Source of the DNA: a virus
Strand: one strand, 5' to 3'
IMG/VR virus record: IMGVR_UViG_3300036768_000456
Location: 1-40,420 of that record
DNA length: 40,420 nucleotides
Below the pieces are notes generated by a model that had not been told where the DNA came from, did not search any database, and was given only the letters and a program-made list of their open reading frames with translations. How positions within the stretch are numbered: position 1 is the stretch's first letter; each line of letters opens with the position of its first letter. Made by a program: the position numbers and the translations under genes. This document shows positions 1-7,444 of the stretch, one piece after another.

Positions 1-119
1 ACAAACATATTAGCCAGATTCAATCAAATTTATTTCTGCCCCAATATCGTTTGATAAAAAACGCTAATCTTGATGTCGTACTTCAAGAAATTGCTTCAGC
101 AAATCGAAAACTTTCGTAA
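1..119 (+). CDS. 3' end of an unidentified gene
   Basis: An open frame enters from the left edge (first complete codon at position 3) and stops at TAA 117-119, leaving 38 residues ending IASANRKLS. The fragment is hydrophilic with a likely C-terminal helix. I do not recognise a family. It precedes a small ORF and a HigA-like regulator, so it could belong to the same unit. It may also be a chance open frame, because only 39 codons are visible. Confidence 0.4.
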   Translation, partial: KHISQIQSNLFLPQYRLIKNANLDVVLQEIASANRKLS

Positions 120-145
120 AACTCTTTTGACAAGGATTATATAAA

Positions 146-307
146 ATGAGTAAAGGACAGACAAAACGTCTAACTAAACAGCATGTATCATCAGGTGGCG
201 CAAGCGGAATTTTTGGAGAAGACGCAAAAGACGCCCATCGCAAAAAATTGCACTTGTTGTTCGACGCAAGAATGAGTATTTGGCAAGGAGTAAACAGCCA
301 TGAGTGA
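146..307 (+). CDS. small hypothetical protein (53 aa) upstream of HigA-like regulator
   Basis: ATG at 146 opens a 53-residue frame beginning [11 protein letters not shown] and ending at TGA 305-307. It overlaps the next gene (ATG 300) by 8 nt, which suggests translational coupling. The start lies about 10 nt after AAGGA at 132-136. It is basic, with a Gly/Ser-rich middle. Its position is where a HigB toxin would sit upstream of HigA, but it shows no RelE/HigB features and is too short. Function unknown. Confidence 0.45.
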   Translation: MSKGQTKRLTKQHVSSGGASGIFGEDAKDAHRKKLHLLFDARMSIWQGVNSHE

Positions 308-587
308 TGTAAAACGGTATATTCAAAATCGCGCTGAGCGCGACCCAGAATTTGCAGAAAATTATGAAGTTGGTTATGCTGATTTCAAAATCGGTGTTAT
401 TTTGCGCCAGGCCAGAGAAGCGGCTGGTTTAACTCAAGGTGAAGTAGCGGAGAGATTACAAACTAAAAAATCTGCTATTTCCCGCATTGAAAATCATGCC
501 GATGATGTAAGGTTATCTACAATTCGTCGTTATGCTGAAGCAGTTGGTGCAACCATTCGAATCAGGTTAGCCAAGCAAAGAGCATAG
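300..587 (+). CDS. XRE-family HTH regulator, HigA antitoxin-like
   Basis: A 95-residue protein with a helix-turn-helix at about residues 31-70. The motif [10 protein letters not shown] followed by [11 protein letters not shown] is typical of XRE/Cro-CI folds. The N-terminal [20 protein letters not shown] segment is characteristic of HigA-type antitoxins that pair with RelE/HigB toxins. No recognisable toxin lies on either side: the upstream ORF is unrelated and the downstream gene is an RNA ligase. It could be an orphan antitoxin that protects against a host toxin, or a phage repressor. The gene ends in TAG and is followed by a possible terminator. Confidence 0.85.
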   Translation: MSDVKRYIQNRAERDPEFAENYEVGYADFKIGVILRQAREAAGLTQGEVAERLQTKKSAISRIENHADDVRLSTIRRYAEAVGATIRIRLAKQRA

Positions 588-593
588 CAAAGC

Positions 594-634
594 AAAAGCA
601 GGCTAACAAACCGTGCACCCAACCTGCCTTTTTC
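594..634 (+). terminator. possible intrinsic terminator after HigA-like gene
   Basis: AAAAGCAGG at 594-602 can pair with CCTGCCTTTT at 623-632, with one bulged C and a loop of about 20 nt, followed by T-rich sequence. The long loop and the bulge make it a weak candidate, but it sits between a stop codon and a strong promoter. Confidence 0.4.
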
Positions 635-638
635 TCTA

Positions 639-667
639 TTGACAGTTTTGAGCAAGTGTGGTATATT
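639..667 (+). promoter_or_regulatory. sigma70-type promoter for the RNA-repair operon
   Basis: TTGACA (639-644), a 17-nt spacer and TATATT (662-667) with GTGG just before the -10. This is an almost perfect vegetative promoter, about 80 nt upstream of the RNA ligase start. The same layout recurs at six other places in the plus-strand block. Confidence 0.85.
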
Positions 668-745
668 CAATTATTATTGTTTTCGGAGAAAGATGTCAGA
701 AAAACAAAATCTACTAATTTAAACAACTATAGTACAGGAGAATAA

Positions 746-2017
746 ATGACATATCTTGCTAAAGTAATTATTGCAAACGATATTATCCCACATCCAAATG
801 CGGATAATCTCAGTCTGTTGCGTTATAACGGAACACAGTTTATTGTCTCAAAAAATCTGACTCCGGGAACTATTGTTGTTCTATTTCCCGAAGACGGGCA
901 GTTGTCAGAAGAATTTTGCAGGGAAAACAATCTGTTCCGCAATGCGAGTTTGAATAGAGACAAACTCAAGGCTGGATTTTTCGAGGAAAGCAGGCGTGTA
1001 CGCGCACAGCTATTTCGAAAGGAAAAGTCATACGGATTTGTAGCTGAACTTTCAATGTTCGCCTATCTTGGAAAAGTAACCCTTTCTCCGGGAGACGAGT
1101 TTGATACATTGAACGGAAAATTAGTTTGCCAGAAATATTATACTCCCGCCACCCTTCGTAAGATGAAGGGAAACACTATTAAGAAAGAGCGCGAAGTAGT
1201 ATATGACCTAAAAGAACATTTTGAGACCAAAAAGTTCTCATATTATCCCCCTGCTATTTCCGAGCCAACAAATGTTGTAATTACAGAAAAGGTTCACGGC
1301 ACAAGCGCTAGAACCGGATATGTAAAGGTTACTAGAAAGTTAAAAGGCATTCGCTGGCTCATTGGTCTTTTTAATGGAAAAAAAGAGAACGTGTCATGGG
1401 AACATGTTAGTGGAACCCGTCGCACGATTGTAAACTGGAGAGCGGATGTTACAACGGAAGGCCAACGAGACTATTATCGTTGGGAAGCCCACAACGCAAT
1501 CGCCCCCCTTCTTCGTAAAGGAGAAACAGTCTATTACGAAATTGTCGGCTATGACAGTTTGGGCGGCACTATCATGGAGCGGCAAGACATCGGGAAGATT
1601 CGGGACAAATCCAAGGTAAATCCAGAATGGAGAAACCCTATGGTTTACTCGTATGGAGTCCCAGAACGGGAACGAGATATTTATATATATCGAATTACAA
1701 TGCAGACCGCCGATATGGAAATTGAATTTTCGTGGAAACAGGTAGTTCAGCGCTGTAGAGAACTAGGGCTAAAGCCTGTTCCAATTCTTCAGGAGTTTAC
1801 AACGGATTCTTTGGAACAGTTGCAGAGAATTGTTGCTGGATACATGACAGACGGCTCATCAACTCTCGACAGGCGTCATTTAATGGAAGGGATTGTGATT
1901 AGGCTAGAAGATTCGAAAGGAGTGAGGGTTTTGAAGGAAAAAAATTATATGTTTGGAATTCTCGAAGGGTATCTAAAAGAGAAGGATTCTTATGTTGACG
2001 AAGAAGAAGCAAATTAA
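746..2017 (+). CDS. RNA ligase, DraRnl (Rnl5)-like
   Basis: A 423-residue nucleotidyltransferase-type RNA ligase. The ligase adenylation motif is EKVHGTS with the nucleophile Lys182. Motif IV is EGIVIRLE (about 381-388) and motif V is LKEKNY (about 396-401). About 170 residues precede motif I and start like an OB-type domain, which is the layout of the Deinococcus DraRnl family and not of T4 Rnl1. Family members seal 3'-OH/5'-phosphate ends in nicked RNA. It is the first gene after a consensus promoter and overlaps the kinase-HD gene by 26 nt, so the two are probably made together to repair cleaved RNA such as tRNA cut by host anticodon nucleases. SD AGGAG precedes ATG 746. Confidence 0.88.
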   Translation: MTYLAKVIIANDIIPHPNADNLSLLRYNGTQFIVSKNLTPGTIVVLFPEDGQLSEEFCRENNLFRNASLNRDKLKAGFFEESRRVRAQLFRKEKSYGFVAELSMFAYLGKVTLSPGDEFDTLNGKLVCQKYYTPATLRKMKGNTIKKEREVVYDLKEHFETKKFSYYPPAISEPTNVVITEKVHGTSARTGYVKVTRKLKGIRWLIGLFNGKKENVSWEHVSGTRRTIVNWRADVTTEGQRDYYRWEAHNAIAPLLRKGETVYYEIVGYDSLGGTIMERQDIGKIRDKSKVNPEWRNPMVYSYGVPERERDIYIYRITMQTADMEIEFSWKQVVQRCRELGLKPVPILQEFTTDSLEQLQRIVAGYMTDGSSTLDRRHLMEGIVIRLEDSKGVRVLKEKNYMFGILEGYLKEKDSYVDEEEAN

Positions 2018-2930
2018 CGAGTTCATAATGCTAGGGGGCTTGCCCGGCTCTGGCAAGTCCTCTTGCGCTAAAAAACTCAAGGAACAACTTGCCGTGCCAT
2101 CTGTTATAATTTCGTCCGATGGTGTTAGAGGGGAATTATATGGAGACGAGTCGGTACAAGGAGATAATAGTCGGCTATTTGAAATCGTTCATCAAAGAAT
2201 TGCAGATGCTTTGGAACAGGGGAATAATGTTATTTTTGATGCAACCAACCTTGTTCGCAAACATCGTGTAACCCTTTTGGAAAAACTAAAGCGGTTCGAC
2301 ATTAAAAAGGGGTATATTCTTTTGGCAACTGATTTAAAAACATGTTTGGAAAGAAATAATAATAGAAATCGCGTCGTTGACAAGCAAGTTATTATTAGAA
2401 TGTTGAAAACATTTAACGTTCCTTTATCTACGGAAGGATGGGATTTTGTAGATATTTTTTACGACTATTCCCCGCTACAATATGATATTTTCTCGGAATA
2501 TCAATCTGTGGCGAGTTTATTTAATCAAGAAAATCCTCATCACAGTAATACGTTGTGGGGACATTCAATAAAAGTCCATGTCGAGTGTATCGAGAAGTGT
2601 CCGTTAGAGCCAGTTTTGTCGACTGCGTCAATTTTGCACGATTGCGGAAAACTTTACACAAAGGTTTTTACAAACGCAAGAGGAGAACCTTCGGATTATG
2701 CTCATTATTATGGGCATGAGAACGTGGGCGCATACGAGTCTTTGTTTTATTCCAAGCCTCTCTTCACAAGAGCGCGTGATATTTTAGATGTCGCAACTCT
2801 GATTGAGTTTCACATGCGTCCATATATGGCAAAAACAGATAAGGCGAAAAAGAAGATTAAGAATATGCTCGGGGAAGATTTATATTATCTGCTGAAAGTT
2901 TTGCACAAAGCAGACCGTGACAATCATTAA
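1992..2930 (+). CDS. polynucleotide kinase fused to HD phosphohydrolase
   Basis: A 312-residue two-domain protein. Residues 1-150 are a P-loop kinase: Walker A GGLPGSGKSS (15-24), SSDGVRG (41-47), FDATN (82-86) and a lid with R125, the layout of 5'-OH polynucleotide kinases. Residues 180-312 are an HD domain with H191, HD at 216-217, H242, H274 and D308 or D310. HD-Pnk enzymes such as that of Runella combine 2'/3'-end phosphatase and 5' kinase activity, but with HD first; here the order is Pnk-HD. The start is ATG 1992, after GAAGGA 5 nt upstream, overlapping the ligase. The predicted role is to heal RNA ends before ligation. The substrate is an inference. Confidence 0.85.
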   Translation: MLTKKKQINEFIMLGGLPGSGKSSCAKKLKEQLAVPSVIISSDGVRGELYGDESVQGDNSRLFEIVHQRIADALEQGNNVIFDATNLVRKHRVTLLEKLKRFDIKKGYILLATDLKTCLERNNNRNRVVDKQVIIRMLKTFNVPLSTEGWDFVDIFYDYSPLQYDIFSEYQSVASLFNQENPHHSNTLWGHSIKVHVECIEKCPLEPVLSTASILHDCGKLYTKVFTNARGEPSDYAHYYGHENVGAYESLFYSKPLFTRARDILDVATLIEFHMRPYMAKTDKAKKKIKNMLGEDLYYLLKVLHKADRDNH

Positions 2931-2940
2931 AGGAGAAAAG

Positions 2941-3013
2941 ATGGAAGATAATATAGCAGTTTGGAATAATAGGGGACGAATATCATAAAGAAATTAAGAA
3001 TAGGGAAAAGTAA
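2941..3013 (+). pseudogene. tiny ORF with homopolymer frameshift
   Basis: A strong SD (AAGGAG) precedes ATG 2941. The frame reads MEDNIAVWNNRG and then hits TAA at 2986-2988. Removing one G from GGGG (2972-2975) gives a hydrophilic continuation (DEYHKEIKNREK) to TAA 3011-3013, about 24 residues in all. It may be a very small gene with a real or sequencing-derived indel, or a remnant. No function is recognised. Confidence 0.35.
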
Positions 3014-3041
3014 TCAGAGAAAAGAAACGAAAGATATAAAT

Positions 3042-3275
3042 ATGACAATTAACCAAGCATTTATTATTGTGATAGAAGAAATCATGAAAGATATAAAAAA
3101 CTTGGAAATGATATACTTCTTGACAAATATATGCGAAGATTTAAATAAATATCCTACATTAGAGGAAGACATAAATCCGAGAAGGAAATCGATAATGAAG
3201 TTTGGCTATAATATTTTTACATTCACAAACCAACAATATTTAGAAATGGCCCGTTACATAAAAACAGGAGAATAA
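3042..3275 (+). CDS. hypothetical protein (77 aa)
   Basis: A 77-residue protein, helical and mixed in charge, with no recognised motif. It starts at ATG 3042 after a weak A-rich leader and ends one nucleotide before the next ATG (3277). Its C-terminal coding region contains the SD (GGAG) of that membrane-protein gene, which supports co-translation. No family identified. Confidence 0.5.
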   Translation: MTINQAFIIVIEEIMKDIKNLEMIYFLTNICEDLNKYPTLEEDINPRRKSIMKFGYNIFTFTNQQYLEMARYIKTGE

Positions 3276-3276
3276 G

Positions 3277-3915
3277 ATGGAAGATAGATATATGGACTTT
3301 AAAAGACTGCTTGCTTTCCTGGCCGCTGTTGGCTTATGGGGGGTTAGTATGTATTTTAGTTATTCTGGATTTAAATTTGAATCTACAGAGATTTTATGGT
3401 TTGGTGTTGTTTTGGCTCTTACTGTTACGGTGGTTGAATTGGTGTTCAATACAAAAATAAAAGACTTAAATCCAACACTTATTATTATAGGGATTGTTTG
3501 CTATTTGTATGGAACATACACAAATATAACAGGGTTTTATATACTTCAACACGGAAATCTTGATAACTTCTTTACCAAGTCCTCTTGGGTAATTCCTGTC
3601 TTCGCCGGACTTGTTTGCGAGGTTTTGCCAGAAGCCCTGTTGGCATGGTCTTGGGGCGTGTTCGACAAAGGCGATTTGGTTGGGAACATTGGAGAAATAT
3701 TTGGTACGACCCATTCTTCTCCAAAAAATGCTCAACAACGCTCTAATGCAAGACCAACGCTTCAATCTCCTCCAAAGCCAAGTTATATAACGGAAGAACT
3801 TGGAGAATTTGAGGAAAAAGTTCCTGCGCCTAAATATGTGCGCTCAAAACCAAATTATCACCCAACCAGAATGAATGTGCAAGGACAAGGAACTCGCGGA
3901 AGACTAAACGAATAA
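3277..3915 (+). CDS. four-TM membrane protein with cytosolic tail
   Basis: A 212-residue protein with four predicted membrane segments (about residues 9-29, 37-56, 66-86 and 103-126) and a hydrophilic, Pro/Gln/Arg-rich C-terminal tail of about 75 residues. It starts at ATG 3277 behind GGAG. No family is recognised. Such proteins in phage early regions can act in superinfection exclusion or membrane remodelling, but nothing here demonstrates that. Confidence 0.65.
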   Translation: MEDRYMDFKRLLAFLAAVGLWGVSMYFSYSGFKFESTEILWFGVVLALTVTVVELVFNTKIKDLNPTLIIIGIVCYLYGTYTNITGFYILQHGNLDNFFTKSSWVIPVFAGLVCEVLPEALLAWSWGVFDKGDLVGNIGEIFGTTHSSPKNAQQRSNARPTLQSPPKPSYITEELGEFEEKVPAPKYVRSKPNYHPTRMNVQGQGTRGRLNE

Positions 3916-3926
3916 AGATTTGAGGC

Positions 3927-3954
3927 TTGGCAAAACAAAGTAATATGATATACT
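3927..3954 (+). promoter_or_regulatory. promoter upstream of deaminase gene
   Basis: TTGGCA (3927-3932), a 16-nt spacer and TATACT (3949-3954), preceded by TATGA as in the promoter at 6712. A palindrome lies just downstream at 3962-3974. Confidence 0.7.
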
Positions 3955-3961
3955 AATGGCC

Positions 3962-3974
3962 TGGGTTAAACCCA
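3962..3974. promoter_or_regulatory. operator-like palindrome at the start site
   Basis: TGGGTT-A-AACCCA is a perfect 6-bp inverted repeat with one central base. It begins 8 nt after the -10 hexamer and therefore covers the expected transcription start. A repressor site is plausible. As a hairpin it is unlikely, because the loop would be a single base. Confidence 0.4.
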
Positions 3975-4001
3975 ACCATTTTTGTTTAGGACAACATTAG
4001 C

Positions 4002-4376
4002 ATGGATGATTTGATTTCAGTACCCAATCATTTTAGGCTTGCGAGAAATATAAGTAAACTCTCAACCCACTATAAGCAAAAAATGGGGGCAGTAATTGTT
4101 GTCAACGGGCATCCATTAAGTGTTGGCTGTAATCAAAGTAAAACCCATCCTGCCGCCCCATATACGGGGTTACATGCTGAAGTTCAAGCGATAAAGTGTT
4201 CAGGGAAAACAAGTCTTAAAGGGGGTTCGATTTTTGTATATAGGCGTCGTAAGGACGGGCGCGTAGGTATGGCTAGGCCATGCAAATATTGTATGGAAGA
4301 TTTAAAAAGAGCGGGAATAAAACGAGTATATTATAGTACGCCTGAATATCCCTTCTGGGCAGTAGAGGAGATATAA
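4002..4376 (+). CDS. cytidine/dCMP deaminase-family protein
   Basis: A 124-residue zinc-dependent deaminase. HAEVQAI (His58, catalytic Glu60) and PCKYC (Cys94, Cys97) form the conserved zinc site of the CMP/dCMP deaminase fold. The length fits a minimal single-domain member. The family hydrolytically deaminates cytosine nucleosides or nucleotides, and dCMP to dUMP would feed dTMP synthesis together with the ThyX-like and dUTPase genes later in the window. The exact substrate cannot be told from sequence. It follows its own promoter, and two small genes trail it closely. Confidence 0.85.
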   Translation: MDDLISVPNHFRLARNISKLSTHYKQKMGAVIVVNGHPLSVGCNQSKTHPAAPYTGLHAEVQAIKCSGKTSLKGGSIFVYRRRKDGRVGMARPCKYCMEDLKRAGIKRVYYSTPEYPFWAVEEI

Positions 4377-4378
4377 TC

Positions 4379-4564
4379 ATGAGATATAAATGTGTTGCAT
4401 TGCAAAATAATGAATTGTGGTTAACTGTTGGAAAGATTTACGAAACAGTAGATGGGGACATAAACAAATATTTCCCTGCCGCTGATTGGTTGTTAATATC
4501 TAAGGCAGATGATGGAAGACCGTGCTATTCCAAGAAAGAAAACTTTGTTAGAGCGGAGGACTAA
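4379..4564 (+). CDS. small hypothetical protein (61 aa)
   Basis: A 61-residue protein that looks beta-rich. The pattern LTVGKIYETVDGD followed by ADDGRPCYSKKENF resembles small SH3-like phage proteins, but I cannot name a family. It starts at ATG 4379 behind GAGGAG and shares its last base with the next ATG (TAATG), implying coupled translation. Confidence 0.6.
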   Translation: MRYKCVALQNNELWLTVGKIYETVDGDINKYFPAADWLLISKADDGRPCYSKKENFVRAED

Positions 4565-4758
4565 TGGATTGGATTAAATTTATAGATATTGCTGTTTCCA
4601 AACTAAAGAAGGATGGAAGAAAAGCATATTATGGTTTTTCTATTTCTCTGACTCAATCTGAGGCGGATGGAATAAAACAGCATTTTGAAAAAGAGGGAAT
4701 GGCGGTAATTGTGAAAAAGTGCCCAAGAAACTTATATGATGTTATTATAACGTGGTAA
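4564..4758 (+). CDS. small hypothetical protein (64 aa)
   Basis: A 64-residue protein with an alpha-beta pattern and no recognised motif. The segment LTQSEADGIKQHFEKEGMAV suggests a helix followed by a beta strand. It starts at the TAATG overlap with the preceding gene, with GGAGGA as SD, and ends in TAA just before a frame-broken zinc-ribbon gene. Confidence 0.6.
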   Translation: MDWIKFIDIAVSKLKKDGRKAYYGFSISLTQSEADGIKQHFEKEGMAVIVKKCPRNLYDVIITW

Positions 4759-4760
4759 AA

Positions 4761-4995
4761 ATGACAAACGCTGAAAAATTGAAAAAAAACAGAAAAAGAC
4801 TGCCCTTGATGTGGAGGAAAAAGAACCAGCATCCTATATCAAGTGATGTTTATAGGAGAACCAACGTTTAGAGGGGTTGTGCCGCTGTTTCCTTTTTGAA
4901 TATGCCAAGCATTGTGGAAAGGCGACAAAATAAACGTGACAGAAGAATTCTTATATTCTTACGCTCATAAAATTTCCATCTTACAGATTTATTAG
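4761..4995 (+). pseudogene. zinc-ribbon gene with frameshift and in-frame TGA codons
   Basis: ATG 4761 starts MTNAEKLKK. Removing one A from the A8 run leads into CP-TGA-CGG at 4801-4818. With TGA (4807-4809) read as Trp this is CPWCGG, a standard zinc-knuckle half. A second TGA (4897-4899) follows PFPF. A further one-base change near 4914 would give CQACGKATK and TAA 4931-4933, completing a CxxC...CxxC ribbon; otherwise the frame runs to TAG 4993-4995. It is either decaying, mis-sequenced or partly recoded. The small protein resembles phage zinc ribbons and its function is unknown. Confidence 0.5.
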
Positions 4996-5016
4996 ACAGA
5001 AGTTTGGAGAGCATCA

Positions 5017-5241
5017 ATGATTTCTGTAAAAATTTCATACTATAATTATTATGGTTTATTTATTTGCGAAGGCGAATACGTTAGTCAAGAAACAGACTTT
5101 CGAGATATATGCTACGAGATTGAATATGTACATCCTAAGTCTAAATTCCCGTGTTTTCCTTCTACCGAGACGGATAAGCCAAAGTTCGCATTGATAGAAT
5201 CAACTGGTCGCAAAAGGCTAGTCTTTTTTGGAGAGTCTTAA
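5017..5241 (+). CDS. hypothetical protein (74 aa)
   Basis: A 74-residue protein rich in Tyr and Phe with alternating hydrophobic residues, suggesting beta structure. A GGAG SD lies 8 nt before ATG 5017. It ends in TAA one base before the dNMP kinase start (ATG 5243), whose SD lies inside this gene. No family is recognised. Confidence 0.6.
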   Translation: MISVKISYYNYYGLFICEGEYVSQETDFRDICYEIEYVHPKSKFPCFPSTETDKPKFALIESTGRKRLVFFGES

Positions 5242-5242
5242 C

Positions 5243-5944
5243 ATGAAAATTGTTCTGATTGGCGGGAAGGCCCAACATGGCAAAAGTACTTTTGCTAATA
5301 TGCTTCAACACGAGTATGAAAAGAGAAATTTGTCAGTAATACGCGTAGAATTTGCACACTTGTTGAAGTTTTATGCAACCAAGTATTTCGGATGGGATGG
5401 GAACAAAGATGAAGAAGGAAGAACGTTGTTACAGTGGCTAGGGACAGACTTATTCCGCGAGAAAGACCCTGATTATTGGGCGCGAAACGTTTATGATTTT
5501 TTGGATGTTATTAAAAACCATTTCGATATTGCCATAATTGACGACTGGAGGTTTATAAACGAAGAGCGATATTTTCATTACGGAACATTTGAATACTTTC
5601 CAGTAAAGATAGAACGGCAAAACTTTGAATCTTCGCTAACCGAAGACCAGAAGAATCACCGTTCCGAGAAAGAACTTGAAGACTTTAAAGCGTCATTTAC
5701 TGTGTACAATCGCACGATGGAACGATTGCAAAAGAGCGCAAAAGATTTTGTAGATGTAACTTTGTACCCATATCCTGAATACAAAGTATATGAAAACATA
5801 GAAGATAGAGAAAAGCGGCAATGCTGGCATTGCGGAGTTTTGACAACATCTATCGACTTTGACTTTGAGGCGTTCCTGTGTTCTGATTATTGCCGCGAAA
5901 AGAAGCGCAGGGAGTTTGAATTTGCTATAAAGGAGTCTGAATGA
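5243..5944 (+). CDS. deoxynucleoside monophosphate kinase-like, with zinc knuckle
   Basis: A P-loop kinase of 233 residues. Walker A is GGKAQHGKST near the N-terminus, and later segments (FGWDGNKDEEGR, LLQWLGTDLFREKDPDYWA, IIDDWRF) match the phage dNMP kinase fold, which phosphorylates dNMPs for dNTP synthesis. The C-terminus adds CWHC...CSDYC, a likely treble-clef or ribbon zinc site not typical of the family. I place the start at ATG 5243, preceded by GGAGAG, instead of an upstream in-frame TTG at 5228. The TGA stop overlaps the next ATG (ATGA). Confidence 0.75.
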   Translation: MKIVLIGGKAQHGKSTFANMLQHEYEKRNLSVIRVEFAHLLKFYATKYFGWDGNKDEEGRTLLQWLGTDLFREKDPDYWARNVYDFLDVIKNHFDIAIIDDWRFINEERYFHYGTFEYFPVKIERQNFESSLTEDQKNHRSEKELEDFKASFTVYNRTMERLQKSAKDFVDVTLYPYPEYKVYENIEDREKRQCWHCGVLTTSIDFDFEAFLCSDYCREKKRREFEFAIKESE

Positions 5945-6174
5945 ATAAGTTTTTTGAATGGATAAAAACCATTAATCCGTTTTTTACCCTAAACATTCCT
6001 CTTGGGCGTTTTGGGATTGTTATTGGGGCGGGTTGGTATAGGGGAGAAGCATTTAAGTTTTTCTCTGTTTCGCTTTTAGAAATTCTAGAAGGCGTTGACA
6101 GAACAATTAATTATGTGTCCGTCTTAGACCTCCATGCTTTTAAGTTTATTATACATTTAGGGGTTTCTCTGTAA
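5941..6174 (+). CDS. hypothetical protein (77 aa)
   Basis: A 77-residue hydrophobic protein starting in an ATGA overlap with the kinase gene. It is rich in Phe and Ile (NPFFTLNIPLGRFGIVIGAGW) and could be peripheral to membrane, but has no clear transmembrane span. No family identified. Confidence 0.55.
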   Translation: MNKFFEWIKTINPFFTLNIPLGRFGIVIGAGWYRGEAFKFFSVSLLEILEGVDRTINYVSVLDLHAFKFIIHLGVSL

Positions 6175-6179
6175 CGACA

Positions 6180-6709
6180 TTGTTCTTTATGTCCGACCAT
6201 CATTTCTGGCATGATAACATAATAAAATATTGCAATCGTCCATTCTCGTCTGCTTTTGAAACGAATGAGATTTTGATTGAGCGACGGAACAGTCTTGTAA
6301 AAAAAAGGGGGGGGGAGGAGTTGTTTATTATTTGGGAGACTTTAGTTTTTCAAAACCAGATGTGGCAAACTGTATAATTGAAAAATTAAACGATACGAAA
6401 ATATTTTTACCCGAAAATCATGACTCTGCGTGGTTTTGAAAACTAGAACGGGGACATAATTTTATTTTTGTAGACTCTATCCATGCAGTATTCAATAAAT
6501 CCCAAAAGGTTGTTCTTTGCCATTACGCACTGCGTTCGTGAGATAGAAGCCATCATGGCGCATGGCATTTGTTTGGTCATCGTTGCGGCTCTCTTCCTCC
6601 CTATGGAAAGAGTTTTGACGTTGGAGTAGACACACATGATTTTTATCATTACTCACGGGATGAAGTTGCCGAAAAAATGAAAACCCTCCCTGAAACACAA
6701 GAAATTTAG
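6180..6709 (+). pseudogene. metallophosphoesterase with frameshift and two in-frame TGA
   Basis: The reading starts at TTG 6180: FFMSDHHFWHDNI matches the SDxHFGH opening of small calcineurin-like phosphoesterases. The frame is lost at an A8-G9 run (6299-6315) and resumes as VVYYLGDFSFSKPD, then ENHDS, LCHYALRS, GAWHLFGH and SFDVGVDTHDF, the expected later motifs. TGA 6437-6439 (AWF-TGA-KLERG) and TGA 6539-6541 (LRS-TGA-DRSHHG) fall where Trp is expected; LRSW is conserved in this family. The stop is TAG 6707-6709. It is either a pseudogene or a recoded and slippage-dependent gene. Confidence 0.75.
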
Positions 6710-6711
6710 CC

Positions 6712-6740
6712 TTGCAAAGATTTTCAAACTATGATATACT
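6712..6740 (+). promoter_or_regulatory. sigma70-type promoter
   Basis: TTGCAA (6712-6717), a 17-nt spacer and TATACT (6735-6740), about 25 nt upstream of the next SD/ATG. It starts transcription of the small genes that lead to the SLOG and nucleotidyltransferase genes. Confidence 0.75.
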
Positions 6741-6764
6741 TGTAGTGAATAATAGAGGTGATAA

Positions 6765-6944
6765 ATGTTGCTTGATAAACTTATGACATATGGTATCCTT
6801 ACAATCAAAGATTACAAAGTTTGTCTTGTACAAAACAATCGGGTTGTAGAAGTATGGAATAAAAGTGGAGAGAAGGTTTTATCAAAACCTTCTTCGTGGG
6901 CAGTATTTTGGGTGGTCGGAGAAATGATAGGAGTTAAGTTTTAA
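6765..6944 (+). CDS. small hypothetical protein (59 aa)
   Basis: ATG 6765 behind AGAGGTG opens a 59-residue frame (MLLDKLMTYGIL...) to TAA 6942-6944. The sequence looks like a beta-hairpin (YKVCLVQNNRVVEVW) followed by a short helix. It is the first gene after the promoter at 6712 and shares a TAATG overlap with the next frame. No family recognised. Confidence 0.6.
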   Translation: MLLDKLMTYGILTIKDYKVCLVQNNRVVEVWNKSGEKVLSKPSSWAVFWVVGEMIGVKF

Positions 6945-7039
6945 TGTCTAATCTTAATGTGTATTTCATGGAAGATTTAGTCAATATCCTTGTCCTGGTA
7001 TATGCAACAGTATCGGAGAATTTAAATGTCTGCGGATAA
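6944..7039 (+). CDS. very small ORF (31 aa)
   Basis: It begins in the TAATG overlap and encodes 31 mostly hydrophobic residues (MEDLVNILVLVYATV core), ending at TAA 7037-7039 inside the next gene. It could be a small membrane peptide or a coupling leader. Support is only the overlap and the clean frame. Confidence 0.3.
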   Translation: MSNLNVYFMEDLVNILVLVYATVSENLNVCG

Positions 7040-7442
7040 TACAATCGTTATACTTCATTTGTTAGACCAAAGCCGAGTATCTCATTTACAGGCCATGGAA
7101 GATTTGTATTTTTCCATCGAAGAGGGAAGAGAGATGCCTTTTCCTGTGGCGAGCCGGGTCGTAGAGAGATTTCGGGGCGGGAGCGCTCTACTAGAAGATA
7201 AAGCACGAGAATACGCGCTTGTCCTTCAGGAGAAAATTGGCTATGTGGAATACGGGATTGTAGAAATTTACATAAACAAGACCTGGGAACAACTTGTTCG
7301 AGAATCGTGGTCTTTGTTAGAAAAAGAAGTTCAAACGGCCTATAATCAACATAATGAATCGTGTCGAACACGGTTGTTAAACAATTTCTCTTCGTTATTG
7401 GAAATATTAAAATCAGAAGAATTAAAGATAAAAGGAGTTTAA
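7026..7442 (+). CDS. hypothetical phage protein (138 aa)
   Basis: A 138-residue protein beginning MSADNTIVILH and followed by an SHLQAMEDL-type segment. I recall this opening from several uncharacterised phage proteins, but no function is known to me. The N-terminal half looks alpha-beta and the C-terminal half is helical and charged. The SD GGAG lies 8 nt before ATG 7026. Its last codons carry the SD for the next gene (GTG 7445). Confidence 0.65.
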   Translation: MSADNTIVILHLLDQSRVSHLQAMEDLYFSIEEGREMPFPVASRVVERFRGGSALLEDKAREYALVLQEKIGYVEYGIVEIYINKTWEQLVRESWSLLEKEVQTAYNQHNESCRTRLLNNFSSLLEILKSEELKIKGV

Positions 7443-7444
7443 TT

